Below, piece after piece: positions 5,491 through 6,455 of a stretch of 6,455 bases of DNA. This DNA is from JAKAXG01 sp035702985 (GTDB lineage: Bacteria; Actinomycetota; Acidimicrobiia; Acidimicrobiales; Palsa-688): assembly GCA_035702985.1 (NCBI GenBank), contig DASSZD010000046.1, forward strand, positions 1 to 6,455, read 5' to 3'. A program made the translations under genes and the position numbers. Every line of letters begins with the position of its first letter. Positions within the stretch are counted from its first letter, which is position 1. Under the pieces are notes generated by a model. The model was not told the DNA's origin. It worked only from the letters and a program-made list of their open reading frames with translations, and did no database searches.

Positions 5491-6455
5491 GCCAGCACCT
5501 TGGTCAGGATCGCCACGGCCTGGTCGATCTCGTCGTCGCTGACCAGGAGCGAGGGGGCCAGGCGCAGGGCGGTGGCCGTGACCGCGTTGACGACCAGGCC
5601 TTCGTCGAGGGCGGTCGCCGCCGCCGGGCCGGCCGGGCGCCCGTCCTCCAGCTCCACCGCGATCAGCAGGCCCAGGCCCCGGACGTCGCGGACGCCGGGC
5701 ACCTCCGCCAGGGCGGCGGTGATCCGCTCCCCGGCCCGGCAGGCCCGGGCCGGGACGTCCTCCTGCTCCATCACGCCGAGCACGGCACGGGCGGCGGCGG
5801 CGGCCAGCGGCTGGCCTCCGAAGGTGGTGGCGTGGTCGCCGGGTACGAACGCCGACGCCACCTCGTCGCGGGCCCAGCAGGCGCCGATGGGCACCCCGTT
5901 GCCCAGGGCCTTGGCCATGGTGACCACGTCGGGGCGGACCCCGTAGTGCTGGAAGCCGAACCACTCCCCGGTCCGGCCCAGGCCGGTCTGGACCTCGTCG
6001 ACCATCATCAGGATCCGGTGCTCGTCGCAGATGCGCCGCACCGCCGCGAAGTAGTCGGCGCCGGCCGGCTGCACCCCGCCCTCACCCTGCACCGGCTCGA
6101 GCAGGACGGCGGCCACCGACCCGTCGACGGCCCGCTCCAGCTCGTCGGGGTCCCGCCAGGCGACGTGGCGGAACCCCTCGGGGAGGGGCTGGAATGCCTC
6201 GTGCTTGGACGGCTGGCCGGTGGCGTGCAGGGTGGCCAGGGTGCGGCCGTGGAACGAGCCGTAGGCGCTCAGCACCACGTGCCGGCCCCGGCCGCCCCAC
6301 TTGCGGGCCAGCTTGATGGCCGCCTCGTTGGCTTCCGCCCCGCTGTTGCAGAAGAACACCCGGCCGGTGCCCTCGCCCCCGCTGACCAGCCGGTCGAGGG
6401 TGGCGGCCACGTCCTGCTGGGGCAGGGTGGCGTACAGGTTGGACACGTGCAGGAG
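5487..6455 (-). CDS. argD: Acetylornithine aminotransferase (N-terminus cut by window edge)
   Basis: PLP-dependent class-III aminotransferase that converts N-acetylglutamate semialdehyde to N-acetylornithine using glutamate. The last 322 residues are visible. The frame is open to the right edge and begins LLHVSNLYA, which in full-length members lies about 60-80 residues from the start, so the GTG at 6446 is an internal codon and not the start. Visible family motifs: FFCNSGAEANEAAIKLAR (PLP-phosphate region), GSFHGRTLATL, EPVQGEGGV, the cofactor-contacting DEVQTGLGRTG, and TMAKALGNGVPIGA, whose Lys (codon 5912-5910) forms the Schiff base. GDHATTFGGQPLA follows. It shares an ATGA overlap with argF. 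Related GABA or ornithine aminotransferases share these motifs; the arg neighbours decide for argD. Confidence 0.95.
   Translation of the reverse strand, partial: LLHVSNLYATLPQQDVAATLDRLVSGGEGTGRVFFCNSGAEANEAAIKLARKWGGRGRHVVLSAYGSFHGRTLATLHATGQPSKHEAFQPLPEGFRHVAWRDPDELERAVDGSVAAVLLEPVQGEGGVQPAGADYFAAVRRICDEHRILMMVDEVQTGLGRTGEWFGFQHYGVRPDVVTMAKALGNGVPIGACWARDEVASAFVPGDHATTFGGQPLAAAAARAVLGVMEQEDVPARACRAGERITAALAEVPGVRDVRGLGLLIAVELEDGRPAGPAAATALDEGLVVNAVTATALRLAPSLLVSDDEIDQAVAILTKVLA

Noticed and set aside
767..5946. Long plus-strand frames opposite the peptidase, argH and argF (about 400-435 codons each)
   Set aside because: They are antisense shadows of strong minus-strand genes, with low-complexity Gly/His/Gln/Val-rich translations and no recognisable domains.
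1..6455. CRISPR array, insertion sequence, prophage or defence genes
   Set aside because: No regularly spaced repeats, transposase motifs or phage genes were seen. All genes are core metabolic, repair, wall or rRNA genes of uniform composition.

Overview
The window is very GC-rich and reads on the minus strand throughout. It comes from an actinobacterium-like genome. Three things suggest this: the base composition, the 5' end of a 16S rRNA gene with an actinobacterial look, and an arginine cluster in the argD-argF-argR-argH order known from Actinomycetota. The 16S fragment and the style of ArgF point loosely to Acidimicrobiia. That placement is an inference from memory, not a database result.

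Layout, right to left in the direction of transcription. The window edge (6455) cuts the 5' end of argD (acetylornithine aminotransferase). argD ends in an ATGA overlap with argF (ornithine carbamoyltransferase), and argF ends in an ATGA overlap with argR (arginine repressor). After 34 nt comes argH (argininosuccinate lyase). Next is mpg/aag, a 3-methyladenine DNA glycosylase that starts at or just after the argH stop. These five genes look like one transcription unit. argG, which often sits between argR and argH, is absent. A gap of about 100 nt follows, then a secreted NlpC/P60 cell-wall peptidase (1981-686). Its middle region resembles the extracellular core domain of MacB/FtsX-type ABC permeases.

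The stretch 685-135 has no protein gene. It holds a strong GC hairpin, one good and one weak tandem rRNA promoter that share a 13-bp repeat at the predicted transcription start, a boxA-like antitermination element, and leader hairpins. These lead into the 5' end of a 16S rRNA gene (134 to 1), which is cut by the left edge.

The arg genes carry out late arginine biosynthesis: N-acetylornithine formation, citrulline formation, and release of arginine and fumarate. ArgR is the likely feedback repressor. The operator and promoter lie outside the window. Most of the window is ordinary housekeeping DNA. The main leads are the domain make-up of the NlpC/P60 protein, the repeated rRNA promoter start region, and the Asn in the ArgF carbamoyl-phosphate loop.
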